From the NCBI RefSeq assembly GCF_900102225.1, contig NZ_FNBF01000007.1, positions 1 to 64,000 of the forward strand: 64,000 bases of DNA, read 5' to 3'. The translations under genes were made by a program, and so were the position numbers. This stretch comes from Eubacterium pyruvativorans (GTDB lineage Bacteria > Bacillota > Clostridia > Peptostreptococcales > Anaerovoracaceae). Below are positions 1 to 8,147 of this stretch, piece by piece (within the stretch, counting starts at the first letter, position 1; the number at the start of each line of letters is the position of its first letter). The notes beneath the pieces are model-generated. The model saw only the letters and a list, made by a program, of their open reading frames with translations, was not told the DNA's origin and ran no database searches.

Positions 1-92
1 CCGAATTCGTCACTTAGACTTTTGAACGTTCGTCCTTCCTGGACGTGAAGCTGAACGATCTTTTCCCTTAATTCAGGATCGATATCATACAT
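1..92 (-). CDS. IS3-type transposase OrfA, N-terminal fragment cut by window edge
   Basis: Reading minus from the ATG at 92-90, 30 codons run open to the edge. They begin MYDIDPELREKIVQLHVQEG and continue with RTFKSLSDEF. This matches the start of the helix-turn-helix OrfA of IS3-family elements (IS150-like), which binds the element ends. An AGGAG ribosome binding site sits just upstream (around 97-101) and a TATAAT-like box at 129-134 on minus. The inferred left end of the element is at 170, where the minus strand starts TGATACAG; IS3-family ends usually begin TG. OrfB and the other end lie outside the window, so family assignment rests on the N-terminus only. Confidence 0.6.
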   Translation of the reverse strand, partial: MYDIDPELREKIVQLHVQEGRTFKSLSDEF

Positions 93-170
93 TAGGTGCT
101 CCTTTCGATGTTACTGATATTACGGTGATTATATCAAAATGAACGACCTAATTACAATTTTACTGTATCA
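93..170 (-). mobile_element. Inferred left end and promoter region of the IS element
   Basis: This 78-base AT-rich stretch separates the transposase start from the start of repeat copy A. Homology between copies A and C resumes at 171 (CGCCAG) without a gap, so the IS boundary is placed at 170/171. The exact inverted repeat cannot be confirmed because the other end is not in the window. Confidence 0.4.
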
Positions 171-389
171 CGCCAGACCGATCGAAAGCCGGGTTATTTT
201 TTGTCCAGCACATCCGAATTGTATACAATTTTCCGTCCTGATCGGGTGCGAAAATCCGCTTTATCCGCATATCGCACCTTCGGGGAAGGCTGGAAAAGAT
301 TAATCGGGTTTTTCTTTTGTTTTCGCACCTTCTGCATCGGGTTTTGCCTGCGAAAAAGGACTAAAAGGACAAATCCGCACCTTTTTCAT
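171..389 (+). repeat. Intergenic hairpin repeat, copy A (right part)
   Basis: About 215 bases align with copy C (58711-58943) and in part with copy B (41786-41921). Shared landmarks, in order: a GCCGGGTTATTTTTTGTC segment at 188-205, a GTATAC-centred palindrome at 217-230, a hairpin with GGGTGCG and CGCACC arms at 244-278, a 30-base block at 300-329 that differs from copy B (41842-41871) at one position, and a last GCGAAA/CCGCACC unit ending near 389. The first two hairpins seen in copies B and C are missing here, where the IS now lies. Open frames across it look like chance. Confidence 0.75.
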
Positions 390-482
390 ACAGTATACAC
401 GCCATACACACCAAATTGTGTCCAGCGCCCCGGCCGGCAGTTCGCCCGGCCGCCGCCATTTCCCAGAATCGGTCCGCCGGAG
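390..482. other. GC-rich spacer between repeat copy A and the Nudix gene
   Basis: There is no gene here. A GGCCGG/CCGGCC dyad around 430-452 could form a hairpin downstream of the minus-strand Nudix gene and may help end its transcript, but no clear T-run follows. Confidence 0.3.
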
Positions 483-986
483 CTATAGCCCGAACACCCG
501 GCGGATGCTGCTGTAGTGGTTGAAGATGCCCTGTTCGCCCAGTGCACGGATCTCCTCCGGGGTGGCCAGGCGGAACTCTTCGACCTCTTCTTCCTGGACG
601 GTGACATTGGATTCGTCGAAGTCCAGTTCGAAGCGGTAGACGTCGACGAAATAGTTGTTTTTCTCTTCGTGGTTGTCCCGCCGGTAGGTGAAGGCGAGAT
701 CGCTTTTTGCCGATGTGACATCCAGGCCGGTCTCCTCCCGGACCTCCCGGATCACGGCCTCCCGGGACGTTTCTCCGGCAAGGACGCCGCCGCCGGAAAC
801 TTCCCACCAGCCGGCGCCCCAGGATTTTGTGAGTTTTCGCCGGGTGATGAGGAAGCGGCCGTCGGGACGCATGATTGCCGCCTGGACGGTCAGATGGAAT
901 TCGTCGTCTTTCATATTCCAGTCGTCCCGGACCATGGTGCGGCCTGTGGGCTGTTTGTTTTCGTCGTAGATATCCCAGAGTTCCAT
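483..986 (-). CDS. Nudix hydrolase
   Basis: This 167-residue cytosolic Nudix hydrolase has the complete signature in the middle of the chain: GGVLAGE, seven residues, then REVREETGL, matching Gx5Ex7REUxEExGU. These acidic residues bind the divalent metal used to cleave nucleoside diphosphate-X substrates. The N-terminus (ELWDIYDENKQPTG) resembles the subgroup that also contains isopentenyl-diphosphate isomerase-like Nudix proteins, so the substrate cannot be named. Its ATG shares one base with the stop of the upstream permease gene (TAATG), so the two are probably translationally coupled. It is the last gene of an ndk-permease-Nudix operon. Confidence 0.88.
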   Translation of the reverse strand: MELWDIYDENKQPTGRTMVRDDWNMKDDEFHLTVQAAIMRPDGRFLITRRKLTKSWGAGWWEVSGGGVLAGETSREAVIREVREETGLDVTSAKSDLAFTYRRDNHEEKNNYFVDVYRFELDFDESNVTVQEEEVEEFRLATPEEIRALGEQGIFNHYSSIRRVFGL

Positions 987-2179
987 TATTTCTCCTGTCT
1001 GTTGTTTGGTGATGTGTTATGCGTGTTCTGTGGTAACGGACTCACCGCCGGGCCGGCGGCAGTTTCCCGGCGTTTTACATCCGACTTCACGATCTGGTAG
1101 ACCGCTGAGAAGAAGGGCACGAAGAAGAGCATGCCCAGAACGCCGAAGACGCCGCCGCCGATGGTGACGGCGGCCAGCACCCAGATGCCCGGAAGCCCGA
1201 TGGAGGATCCCACGATCCGGGGGTAGGTGACGTTGTTGTCGACCTGCTGGATGATGACGAAGAAGATCAGGAATATCAGTGCCTTCATGGGGGAATCGGC
1301 GAAGATCAGCACGGCGCCGGCAGCGGCCCCCACCAGGGCACCGACAATCGGGACGAGTGCCGTCAGGGCGATGATCAGTGCAATGGTTACGGCGTTCGGC
1401 ATGCGCAGGATCAGCATGCCGGCGCAGCACATGATCCCCAGGACACAGGCATCCTTCACCTGTCCCACGATGAAGTTGTGGTAACTTTCGTTGAAGATGC
1501 CCAATATGCGGAACAGTTTTTCACTGAAGCGGGGGAACCAGGCTCTGAGCAGGCGGGAGATCTGAGCGGCCAGCCGCTCCTTGCCTGCCAGGATGTAGAT
1601 CGCGAAGAACAGTCCGACGCCCAGGGTTCCCAGGAGGGACAGGGCCTGTTTCGCTGCCCGGATCAGTCCCTGATTCAGGCCGGAGGAGCCGTTGGTCAGG
1701 AATTTTCCTACTTTCTCGGCAACCTGCTCCGGGTGGACGGTCAGCAGGGGCAGGACATTGTCCCGGATATAGGTTCCCGCACTGCGGGTTGCGCTGCTGC
1801 CGTCCAGGAATGCGGCCAGCTGTTCCAGCAGGATTCCCAGTCTGGTGACAATATGACCCAGGCTTCCGGTCAGGCGGGGAATCATGATTCCCATGGCTGC
1901 GGTGATGATGGCCAGCAGGGTCAGGAATGCCAGCAGAATGCAGATTCCCCGGCGGAAGCGCAGGGCCCGCTCGCTGCGGAACAGACGGCTGTACTGTCTT
2001 TCGAACCAACTCATGAGGATGTTCACCGCATAGGCGATGAAGCATCCCGCCAGAAGCGGCGTCACCGCCGAGAAGAACACTCCTGCCAGTTTCTCGATTC
2101 CCGCCCAGTAGTGTACCGCCAGGTAGACCAGGAACGCCAGCAGTGCCAGAGGGAAATATTGTCTGATCTGTTTTTTCAT
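986..2179 (-). CDS. AI-2E family (PF01594) transporter/permease
   Basis: A 397-residue integral membrane protein. Two hydrophobic helices fill the first 60 residues, a pair lies near 70-100, and a hydrophobic C-terminal half follows, as in the AI-2E/PerM/YtvI family. Members export small molecules; some are Na+/H+ antiporters and the founding member affects autoinducer-2 efflux, so the substrate is open. A variable segment of about 100 residues near 105-200 is typical. It starts one base after the ndk stop and overlaps the Nudix start by one base, so the three genes form one tight minus-strand operon. Confidence 0.85.
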   Translation of the reverse strand: MKKQIRQYFPLALLAFLVYLAVHYWAGIEKLAGVFFSAVTPLLAGCFIAYAVNILMSWFERQYSRLFRSERALRFRRGICILLAFLTLLAIITAAMGIMIPRLTGSLGHIVTRLGILLEQLAAFLDGSSATRSAGTYIRDNVLPLLTVHPEQVAEKVGKFLTNGSSGLNQGLIRAAKQALSLLGTLGVGLFFAIYILAGKERLAAQISRLLRAWFPRFSEKLFRILGIFNESYHNFIVGQVKDACVLGIMCCAGMLILRMPNAVTIALIIALTALVPIVGALVGAAAGAVLIFADSPMKALIFLIFFVIIQQVDNNVTYPRIVGSSIGLPGIWVLAAVTIGGGVFGVLGMLFFVPFFSAVYQIVKSDVKRRETAAGPAVSPLPQNTHNTSPNNRQEK

Positions 2180-2593
2180 TTAGGCGTCCTCACCGAAGAA
2201 GCGGCGGATCTCGATCTTCGCGTTTTCCTCTGAATCAGAGCCGTGGATGATGTTGCGGGTGGTGGATTCTGCGAAATCGCCCCGGATAGTTCCCGGTTCT
2301 GCGTCCTGGTATTTCGTTTTCCCCATCAGTTTCCGCATGCCGGAAATGGCATATTTTCCTTCCACGATCATGGCCACCACCGGTCCGGAGGTCATGTATT
2401 CCAGGGTTTCCGGAAACCAGGGCTGATCGGCGATATGAGCGTAGTGCTCCCGCAGGATCGGTTCATCCAGCATCATCATTTTCATGGCAGTGATGCGGAA
2501 GCCCTTCTGCTCGATGCGGCGGATGACTTCTCCCATAAGTCCCCGGTTCACACAATCCGGCTTCAGCATAATATACGTACGTTCCATTCCCAT
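2180..2593 (-). CDS. ndk: Nucleoside diphosphate kinase
   Basis: The 137-residue length is the family norm. It transfers the gamma-phosphate from ATP to nucleoside diphosphates through a phosphohistidine. The catalytic histidine is in the NIIHGSDS motif near residue 118, and the N-terminal ERTYIMLKPD strand is typical. Translation could begin at either of two close methionines (2593 or 2587). It is the first gene of the minus-strand operon that continues into the AI-2E permease and the Nudix hydrolase, linking it loosely to nucleotide metabolism. Confidence 0.95.
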   Translation of the reverse strand: MGMERTYIMLKPDCVNRGLMGEVIRRIEQKGFRITAMKMMMLDEPILREHYAHIADQPWFPETLEYMTSGPVVAMIVEGKYAISGMRKLMGKTKYQDAEPGTIRGDFAESTTRNIIHGSDSEENAKIEIRRFFGEDA

Positions 2594-2627
2594 TCTGATA
2601 CCTCCATTGTTATTCGCATGTTTTTCG

Positions 2628-2719
2628 CAGCGGAAGAATTTCCGCTTCCGGAAATCCGGTTTCTGCTCTGCTCAGCGCAAGGAGAATTTCCGCCGCCGGA
2701 AATCGTTCCTGTTCTGCTT
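2628..2719. repeat. Imperfect tandem duplication of about 45 bases
   Basis: Two copies lie side by side, 2628-2672 and 2673-2719, each built on GAATTTCCG, CCGGAAATC and a closing CTGYTCTGCT. Each half has a dyad (TTTCCG with CGGAAA). It sits between the ndk start and the end of the methyltransferase fusion, on the path of transcripts entering from the right. Confidence 0.6.
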
Positions 2720-2726
2720 CTTCCCC

Positions 2727-4517
2727 TCAGGCGCTTTCTTCTCCCGACAGCATCACTGCGGCTGCCCGGGCGGCGGATGCCGCATCTTCAGTATAACAGT
2801 CCGCACCGATTTCGTCACAGTATTCCTGGGTCACCGGCGCTCCGCCCACCAGGATTTTCACATTGTCCAGCCGGTGGTCCGCCCGGACCAGACGGACCAC
2901 TTGACGCATTTCATCCATGCTGGTGGTGAGCAGGGCGGAGCATCCGATGATGTCCGCATGGTGATCCACCGCCGCTTGGACAAAGGATTCCGCCGGAACG
3001 TCCGTCCCCAGGTCCACCACGTGGAGGCCCTGGCCTTCCATCATGATCTTCACCAGATTCTTCCCGATGTCGTGCAGATCCCCTTTCACGGTGCCGAGAC
3101 ACACGGTTCCGGCCGGACGGTTGTCCGTATCTTCCGAAGCCCCCGCCGCCAGACGAGGCTTCAGGAGTTCGGTGGCTGCGTTCATGCAGCGGGCCGCCAT
3201 GAGCATTTCCGGAACGAACACCCGGCCGCAGGAAAAGTCTTCGCCCACGGCGGTCATGCCGGCCACCAGCCCGTCGCTGAGGATGGAACGGGGATCGACA
3301 CCGGCGTCCAGGGCGCGGGCGGTCAGAGCGGTCACCCGCTTTTTTTTGCCCTCCCGGAGCGCCGAAGCGATCTCCTTGAGGTATTCCTCCGGGGTCAGAG
3401 CATGCTTCCCCCGGGCAGGTTCTGATGCCGGGGCATCCGCCGGAGCTGCCGGTACATTCCCGGCGCCTGGAAGAGGCACAGACCGGCGGCGCCGGGCCGG
3501 AAGGGGCGCTGTCGTATGAGGGAAGTGCGGGGAACGGTTGTATTCTTCAATGGTCTCGTCAATGACCGGATCCACCTGGGGATACACCGCACCCGGAACA
3601 CCATAGGTGATGGAAGGGATGAAATGGCCCAGAGGGCAGCAGGTTTCCAGGGTGCGGGACACGTAGGAACGGATCTCCTCCGGCGAAGCATCCTGCCGGT
3701 CCACGGCCGCACCGATGCCGCCCATGAACACCATGGAACCCCGCATGCGGCGGAGCTGGGTCGGGATGTCGTTCTCCGGCAGTGCTCCCTGCCACACCTG
3801 AATGCCGATTTCTGCCATGTCATCCAGAATCGGCACCAGATAGGAGTCCGAGTGGTGGATGGTGATGACCCCCCGGGAGCGGATGTATCCATAAAAAGTC
3901 CGGTAAGGTTCCTTGAAAAATTCCCGCCACATTTCCGGCCGGAAGAACAGTGCATCCTTTGCCCCCCAGTCGTCATGGGACAGGATGGCATCCGGATGAA
4001 GCCCGTCGATCAGCATCTTCACATACCGGAGCCGGTACTGCAGGATATAGTCGATCAGTTCATGCATCTCCCGGGGATATTCGTACAGATATGTCAGTAC
4101 ATCGGTGAAGGGAATCAGGAAGTGGCACTGTTCGAAAATGCCGGTGCCCATGAAGCCGGTGACCAGTTTCTCGCCCCGGGGATCCATGGCCCGGGCTTTC
4201 TCCCGGCAGGCTTCCCAGTCCCCGCCGGCACAGACGGACAGATCCGGTGCCTTCGCAAATTCCCGCCAGCGGGTGATATCCTTCACCACCTTGGTCTCCT
4301 CGGTGACGTGAGGCATGGCCCCCGGCGCATCCTCCGGGAAGTCGATGACCGTTCCCCAGCGGTCCCGGCTCACGGAGCCCCGCACCCGGTTGCCCCGCAG
4401 GTACGTGTTGATCGGGTCGTACATGACCATATTCAATGCTTCATACTGCCGGAGAATGCGGTCCGGCCTTCCGTCTTTCTTCAGAAGTTCGAGGAAAAGT
4501 TCCTTCGGTGTCATCAT
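2727..4517 (-). CDS. Corrinoid methyltransferase fusion: URO-D-type methyltransferase plus B12-binding domain
   Basis: This 596-residue fusion has two parts. Residues 1 to about 350 form a uroporphyrinogen-decarboxylase-like TIM barrel of the MtaA/CmuA class, which moves methyl groups to or from cobalamin. A proline/alanine-rich linker (about 350-385) leads into a helical cap domain (386-460) and a Rossmann B12-binding domain. The cobalt-ligand motif is Asp480-Leu-His482-Asp-Ile-Gly485. The order matches CmuA of chloromethane users. Where MtaA has a zinc-binding HxCG, residues 221-225 read HHSDS, so the usual cysteine is absent. It lies downstream of the DUF2284 gene and divergent from the RACo activator. 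The methyl donor is unknown; a methylated amine or ether is a guess. Confidence 0.82.
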   Translation of the reverse strand: MMTPKELFLELLKKDGRPDRILRQYEALNMVMYDPINTYLRGNRVRGSVSRDRWGTVIDFPEDAPGAMPHVTEETKVVKDITRWREFAKAPDLSVCAGGDWEACREKARAMDPRGEKLVTGFMGTGIFEQCHFLIPFTDVLTYLYEYPREMHELIDYILQYRLRYVKMLIDGLHPDAILSHDDWGAKDALFFRPEMWREFFKEPYRTFYGYIRSRGVITIHHSDSYLVPILDDMAEIGIQVWQGALPENDIPTQLRRMRGSMVFMGGIGAAVDRQDASPEEIRSYVSRTLETCCPLGHFIPSITYGVPGAVYPQVDPVIDETIEEYNRSPHFPHTTAPLPARRRRSVPLPGAGNVPAAPADAPASEPARGKHALTPEEYLKEIASALREGKKKRVTALTARALDAGVDPRSILSDGLVAGMTAVGEDFSCGRVFVPEMLMAARCMNAATELLKPRLAAGASEDTDNRPAGTVCLGTVKGDLHDIGKNLVKIMMEGQGLHVVDLGTDVPAESFVQAAVDHHADIIGCSALLTTSMDEMRQVVRLVRADHRLDNVKILVGGAPVTQEYCDEIGADCYTEDAASAARAAAVMLSGEESA

Positions 4518-4584
4518 TTTCTTTCGTGTTTCCTTTCAGCGACAAAAAATTACAGGGCAGGCGGCCGCTCCCCCGGCTTCCCGC

Positions 4585-5121
4585 TCAGCAGGTCAGGATG
4601 CAGGATGTATAGGTGATCGTTCCGGCACCGTAATCATAGGGCATGCCGGAGTCCCGGCACACATCGTTGATCACCAGACCGCAGGCTTCCATGGAGGGAA
4701 ACATCCGGTCCGGAAACCGGCAGGGCCGGTCCGGGTAGGTACACTGCTGGCAGATCGTGCAGGAGCCGGCTGCCATGGGCAGGCAGTCCGGGTACAGGAT
4801 CCGGGCCTGGCGGGAGAGAGTGTGGAACCGGTCCTTGTGAATCTGTTCCGCCCGGAGCATGGTCTTCACGTCGAAATCATCCCGGAGGGTCCGGGTGGTC
4901 TGGAGCAGGATGCCGCCGGTATATTTCCGGATCCGGCGGCGGATTGCTTCCAGCGATCCGCAGGCCGGCGGGCAGCTCCAGCATTTTCCGTACCTGCGGC
5001 AGGTGTTGTCCGCACACATATCCCGTACCTCCTGCCGGAGCACCAGCGCCTCGATATTCAGTTCTCCGCTGTGTTCGAATCCGGCCTGTTCCGCCAGCTG
5101 CAGCAGCTTCTGATGGTCCAA
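4585..5121 (-). CDS. DUF2284 predicted metal-binding protein
   Basis: A 178-residue cysteine-rich protein. The chosen start is TTG at 5121, seven bases after a GGAGG. Conserved clusters are CRRYGKCWSCPP near residues 41-52, then CTICQQCTYPDRPC and a late MEACG, as in DUF2284 proteins, which probably carry an iron-sulfur cluster. Such proteins recur beside corrinoid methyltransferase genes, but their biochemical role is not established. It precedes the methyltransferase-corrinoid fusion on the same strand by 67 bases and is divergent from the corrinoid activator gene, so it likely serves the same methyl-transfer system. Confidence 0.78.
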   Translation of the reverse strand: MDHQKLLQLAEQAGFEHSGELNIEALVLRQEVRDMCADNTCRRYGKCWSCPPACGSLEAIRRRIRKYTGGILLQTTRTLRDDFDVKTMLRAEQIHKDRFHTLSRQARILYPDCLPMAAGSCTICQQCTYPDRPCRFPDRMFPSMEACGLVINDVCRDSGMPYDYGAGTITYTSCILTC

Positions 5122-5282
5122 TATGTGCCTCCGATCTCGCTTCGCATTTCCGGCAGAAGAGAGACAAGTCTTGCAACCGGTTTCGGCGATGTAGTAGAAT
5201 AATATATTAGTCGGGTACAGTAAATCATGAAATAGTTAGTGTGATACACCAATTATTACGATTATAGGAAAGGATTTTTTGC
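5122..5282. promoter_or_regulatory. Divergent promoter region of the corrinoid locus
   Basis: This 160-base AT-rich spacer must drive both arms of the locus. On minus a TTTACT and a TATTCT hexamer are 17 bases apart (around 5193-5221), a fair promoter for the DUF2284-methyltransferase operon. The plus-strand promoter is less clear; the RACo start is preceded by an AGGAAAGGA ribosome binding site at 5267-5275. No riboswitch of the cobalamin type was recognised. Confidence 0.4.
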
Positions 5283-6911
5283 ATGTCAAGCGCATGGGTC
5301 ACACAGAATGGGACGGAAACGGAACTCACGATCTGGCCGGGGGAAAATCTGCTGGAAGCGCTGCGCCGGGGCGGATTCTTCGTGAATGCCGTCTGCGGCG
5401 GGAAGGGGACCTGCGGGAAGTGCCGGGTGGTTCTGGAAGGGAAGGACGCTGCCCGGGAATCGGTGCTCGCCTGTCAGACGGTTTTCTCGGATTCGATCCG
5501 CCGGATTCTTCTGCCGGAGGATGACGGTGATTCCATGGATGTGGAAACCGGCGGAAGAGAAAGCGGTTCGCCGGTGATTCCCCTGCCCCGGCGGAAGAAG
5601 GAGGGCGGGGCCGAAGACCGGTACGGTGTCTGTGTGGATCTGGGTACCACCACAGTGGTGACGGAACTCTATTCCCTGACGGAGGGACGGCAGGCCGGAC
5701 AGCGCAGCGGCCGGAACCGGCAGTCGGTTTACGGGGCGGACGTTATCTCCCGGATTCAGTATATTCAGGAGCACGAAGACGGGTTAGAAGAGCTGACCGT
5801 CTGCATCCGGCGGCAGATTTTCGATATGATGCGGGAGATCTGCCGGGAAGCGGAGATCCCGGAAGACCGGGTCACGGAGATGAGTCTGGCGGGAAATACG
5901 ATCATGCAGCATATCTTCGCCGGTCTTTCTCCGGTGAGCATTGCATCGGCGCCGTTCCGTCCGGAGACATTGTTTCTGGACGGAACAGCGCTGGATGGGG
6001 GAAGCTGGGATCTGCCGGCGGAGAACCCGGTCTGCTGGCCCGGGCTTACGGTCCGGCTCGCTCCCTGTGCCTCCGGATATGTGGGCGGGGACATTGTGGC
6101 CGGCCTTCTGGCAGCGGATGCCCGGAAGCAGCCGGGCCGGTATCTGTTTCTGGATGTGGGAACCAATGGAGAAATGGCGCTGGGGGGACAGACCGGACTG
6201 GTATGCTGTTCGGTCGCTTCCGGTCCGGCTTTTGAAGGCGGAGAACTCACCTGCGGCATGACCAGCACCGCCGGGGCAGTGAACCGGGTTGTGCTGACCC
6301 CGGACGGAAGGGACATCATCTTCGATACCATCCGGGGCGAGCCGCCGAAGGGGATCTGCGGCTCGGGACTGATTGATCTTCTGGCTGTGCTGCTTCGGAC
6401 CGGCATCGTGAACGCCGGAGGCCGGATGCTGCCTCCGGGAGCGGCCCGGGCAGGCGGTGCGCCGGAACCTCTGTGCCGCCGTCTCACGGAAGATGAGAAC
6501 GGAAACGGCGCATTCTGGCTGGATGCGGGTCACCGGGTGGGCCTGACCGCCGGGGATGTGCGGAAACTGCAGCTGGCCAAGGCGGCGATCATGGCGGGGA
6601 TCCGGGTGATGATGCGGACCGTACGGGCCCGGGAACAGGACATCCGGCAGATGTACATCGCCGGGGGATTCGGCCGTCATCTGAATCCGGATTCCGCCTG
6701 CGCAGTCGGGATGATTCCGGAAGGGCTCAGAGACCGCATCACCTATCTGGGAAACGCCTCTCTGGAAGGGGCCCGGGAAGCGCTGCTGGAGGAAGGAAGC
6801 CGGATTCAGCTCATGAGCATCGCCCGGCAGTGTCACTACCTGGAACTGTCGGGAAATGCCGCATTTAATGAGGAATATATGGAACAGATGTCGTTCGGAA
6901 AGGAAGAATAA
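5283..6911 (+). CDS. RACo-type corrinoid reductive activator (2Fe-2S plus ASKHA ATPase)
   Basis: A 542-residue protein. An N-terminal plant-type [2Fe-2S] ferredoxin domain has Cys38, Cys44, Cys47 and Cys64. The ASKHA ATPase region starts at about residue 115 (VDLGTTTVV), with a second phosphate loop in LDVGTNGEMAL near 295 and a late AGGFGRHLN. RACo proteins use ATP to return inactive Co(II) corrinoid proteins to Co(I). It is somewhat shorter than the 600-plus residues common in the family, mainly in the linker. The homocysteine methyltransferase starts two bases after its stop, and the likely client corrinoid domain is encoded divergently at 2727-4517. Confidence 0.88.
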   Translation: MSSAWVTQNGTETELTIWPGENLLEALRRGGFFVNAVCGGKGTCGKCRVVLEGKDAARESVLACQTVFSDSIRRILLPEDDGDSMDVETGGRESGSPVIPLPRRKKEGGAEDRYGVCVDLGTTTVVTELYSLTEGRQAGQRSGRNRQSVYGADVISRIQYIQEHEDGLEELTVCIRRQIFDMMREICREAEIPEDRVTEMSLAGNTIMQHIFAGLSPVSIASAPFRPETLFLDGTALDGGSWDLPAENPVCWPGLTVRLAPCASGYVGGDIVAGLLAADARKQPGRYLFLDVGTNGEMALGGQTGLVCCSVASGPAFEGGELTCGMTSTAGAVNRVVLTPDGRDIIFDTIRGEPPKGICGSGLIDLLAVLLRTGIVNAGGRMLPPGAARAGGAPEPLCRRLTEDENGNGAFWLDAGHRVGLTAGDVRKLQLAKAAIMAGIRVMMRTVRAREQDIRQMYIAGGFGRHLNPDSACAVGMIPEGLRDRITYLGNASLEGAREALLEEGSRIQLMSIARQCHYLELSGNAAFNEEYMEQMSFGKEE

Positions 6912-6913
6912 CC

Positions 6914-8134
6914 ATGGAACTATACAGCCCGTATCTATTGGACGGGGCTACCGGCACCCAGCTTCAGCTGAGGGGGTATGACGGCCGCGAATGCACGGAG
7001 AAATGGGTGCTGGAGCATCCCGGAGAATTGAAGGCACTCCAGGAGGAATATCTCCGGGCCGGAAGCCGGATCCTCTTCACGCCGACTTTCGGTGCGAACC
7101 GGGTGAAGCTGGAGGAGAACGGAATTTTCAATCAGGTGGAAGAATATAACCGGCGTCTGGCGGCTCTCACCAGGGAAACAGCCGAAGGCCGGGCGCTGGT
7201 AGCCGGGGATATGGCGCCCACCGGGAAGTTCCTGGCGCCTCTGGGGGACATGTCCTTCGAAGATCTGACAGAAGTGTACCGGGAACAGGCGGCGGCTCTG
7301 GAAGAAGCCGGTGTGGACCTCTTCATTGTGGAAACGCTGATGACGGTATCCGACGCCCGGGCCGCACTTCTGGCCATCCGGGAAGTCAGCCGGAAACCGG
7401 TGATCATCTCTTTCACCTGTGACGAGTCGGGACAGACGCTGATGGGGTCGGACGTGACCGCCCTGGTGACGATCTTCCAGGGCATGGGCGTGGATGCGTT
7501 CGGCCTGAACTGTTCCGTGGGGCCGGGTGAGCTGCTGAAACAATTCCGGCGCATGCGCCCCTATGCGGAGGTGCCGCTTATGGCCAAGCCGAATGCGGGG
7601 ATGCCGAAAATCCGGGATGGAAAGACCGTCTATGAATGCGATCCGGAGGAATTCACGGCGCACATAGAGGAAATGGCTCAGGCGGGGGTGGCTCTGTTCG
7701 GCGGATGCTGCGGCACTTCGCCGGACCACATCGCCCGGATCCGGGAGAAGCTGGAGGGCGTGATGCCGGCGAAACCTCTGCCCTGGGCACTGGACGGGAA
7801 GCTGCCTCTGGCGACAGAGAAGCAGGTATTCCCTGTGGATCCGGATGTCCCGGTGCCTGCGCCGATCCCTGCGGGACCGGACCTGGCGGAACAGCTGGAG
7901 GATGAGATGGAGTCCGACATGCCTCTGGTGTCTGTGGCGGTATCCTCGAAAATCGATGCGGAGTATCTGGCAGACTGCCAGAGCGGTATCACGAAACCTC
8001 TCTGTCTGACGTCGGAGGATGCCGGGGTTCTGGAAGCGGCTCTTCGGGTGTACCAGGGCCGGGCCATGTACAACGGAAATCTGCCGGAGGAGACACTGCG
8101 TCCGCTGGCGGAGAAATATGGATTGATCTATTAA
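6914..8134 (+). CDS. Homocysteine S-methyltransferase (MetH N-terminal type)
   Basis: A 406-residue protein. Residues 1-290 form the zinc-dependent homocysteine-binding barrel, with zinc cysteines Cys200 (GLNCS) and Cys265-Cys266 (GGCCGT). The extra C-terminal stretch of about 110 residues, proline-rich at first, is not the folate or B12 domain of full MetH, and I do not recognise it. In this context the enzyme probably takes the methyl group from the separate corrinoid protein and makes methionine. It follows the activator by two bases and precedes the Fe-dependent dehydrogenase by 13, so all three are one transcript. Confidence 0.87.
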   Translation: MELYSPYLLDGATGTQLQLRGYDGRECTEKWVLEHPGELKALQEEYLRAGSRILFTPTFGANRVKLEENGIFNQVEEYNRRLAALTRETAEGRALVAGDMAPTGKFLAPLGDMSFEDLTEVYREQAAALEEAGVDLFIVETLMTVSDARAALLAIREVSRKPVIISFTCDESGQTLMGSDVTALVTIFQGMGVDAFGLNCSVGPGELLKQFRRMRPYAEVPLMAKPNAGMPKIRDGKTVYECDPEEFTAHIEEMAQAGVALFGGCCGTSPDHIARIREKLEGVMPAKPLPWALDGKLPLATEKQVFPVDPDVPVPAPIPAGPDLAEQLEDEMESDMPLVSVAVSSKIDAEYLADCQSGITKPLCLTSEDAGVLEAALRVYQGRAMYNGNLPEETLRPLAEKYGLIY

Positions 8135-8147
8135 GGAAGGAGAATAT

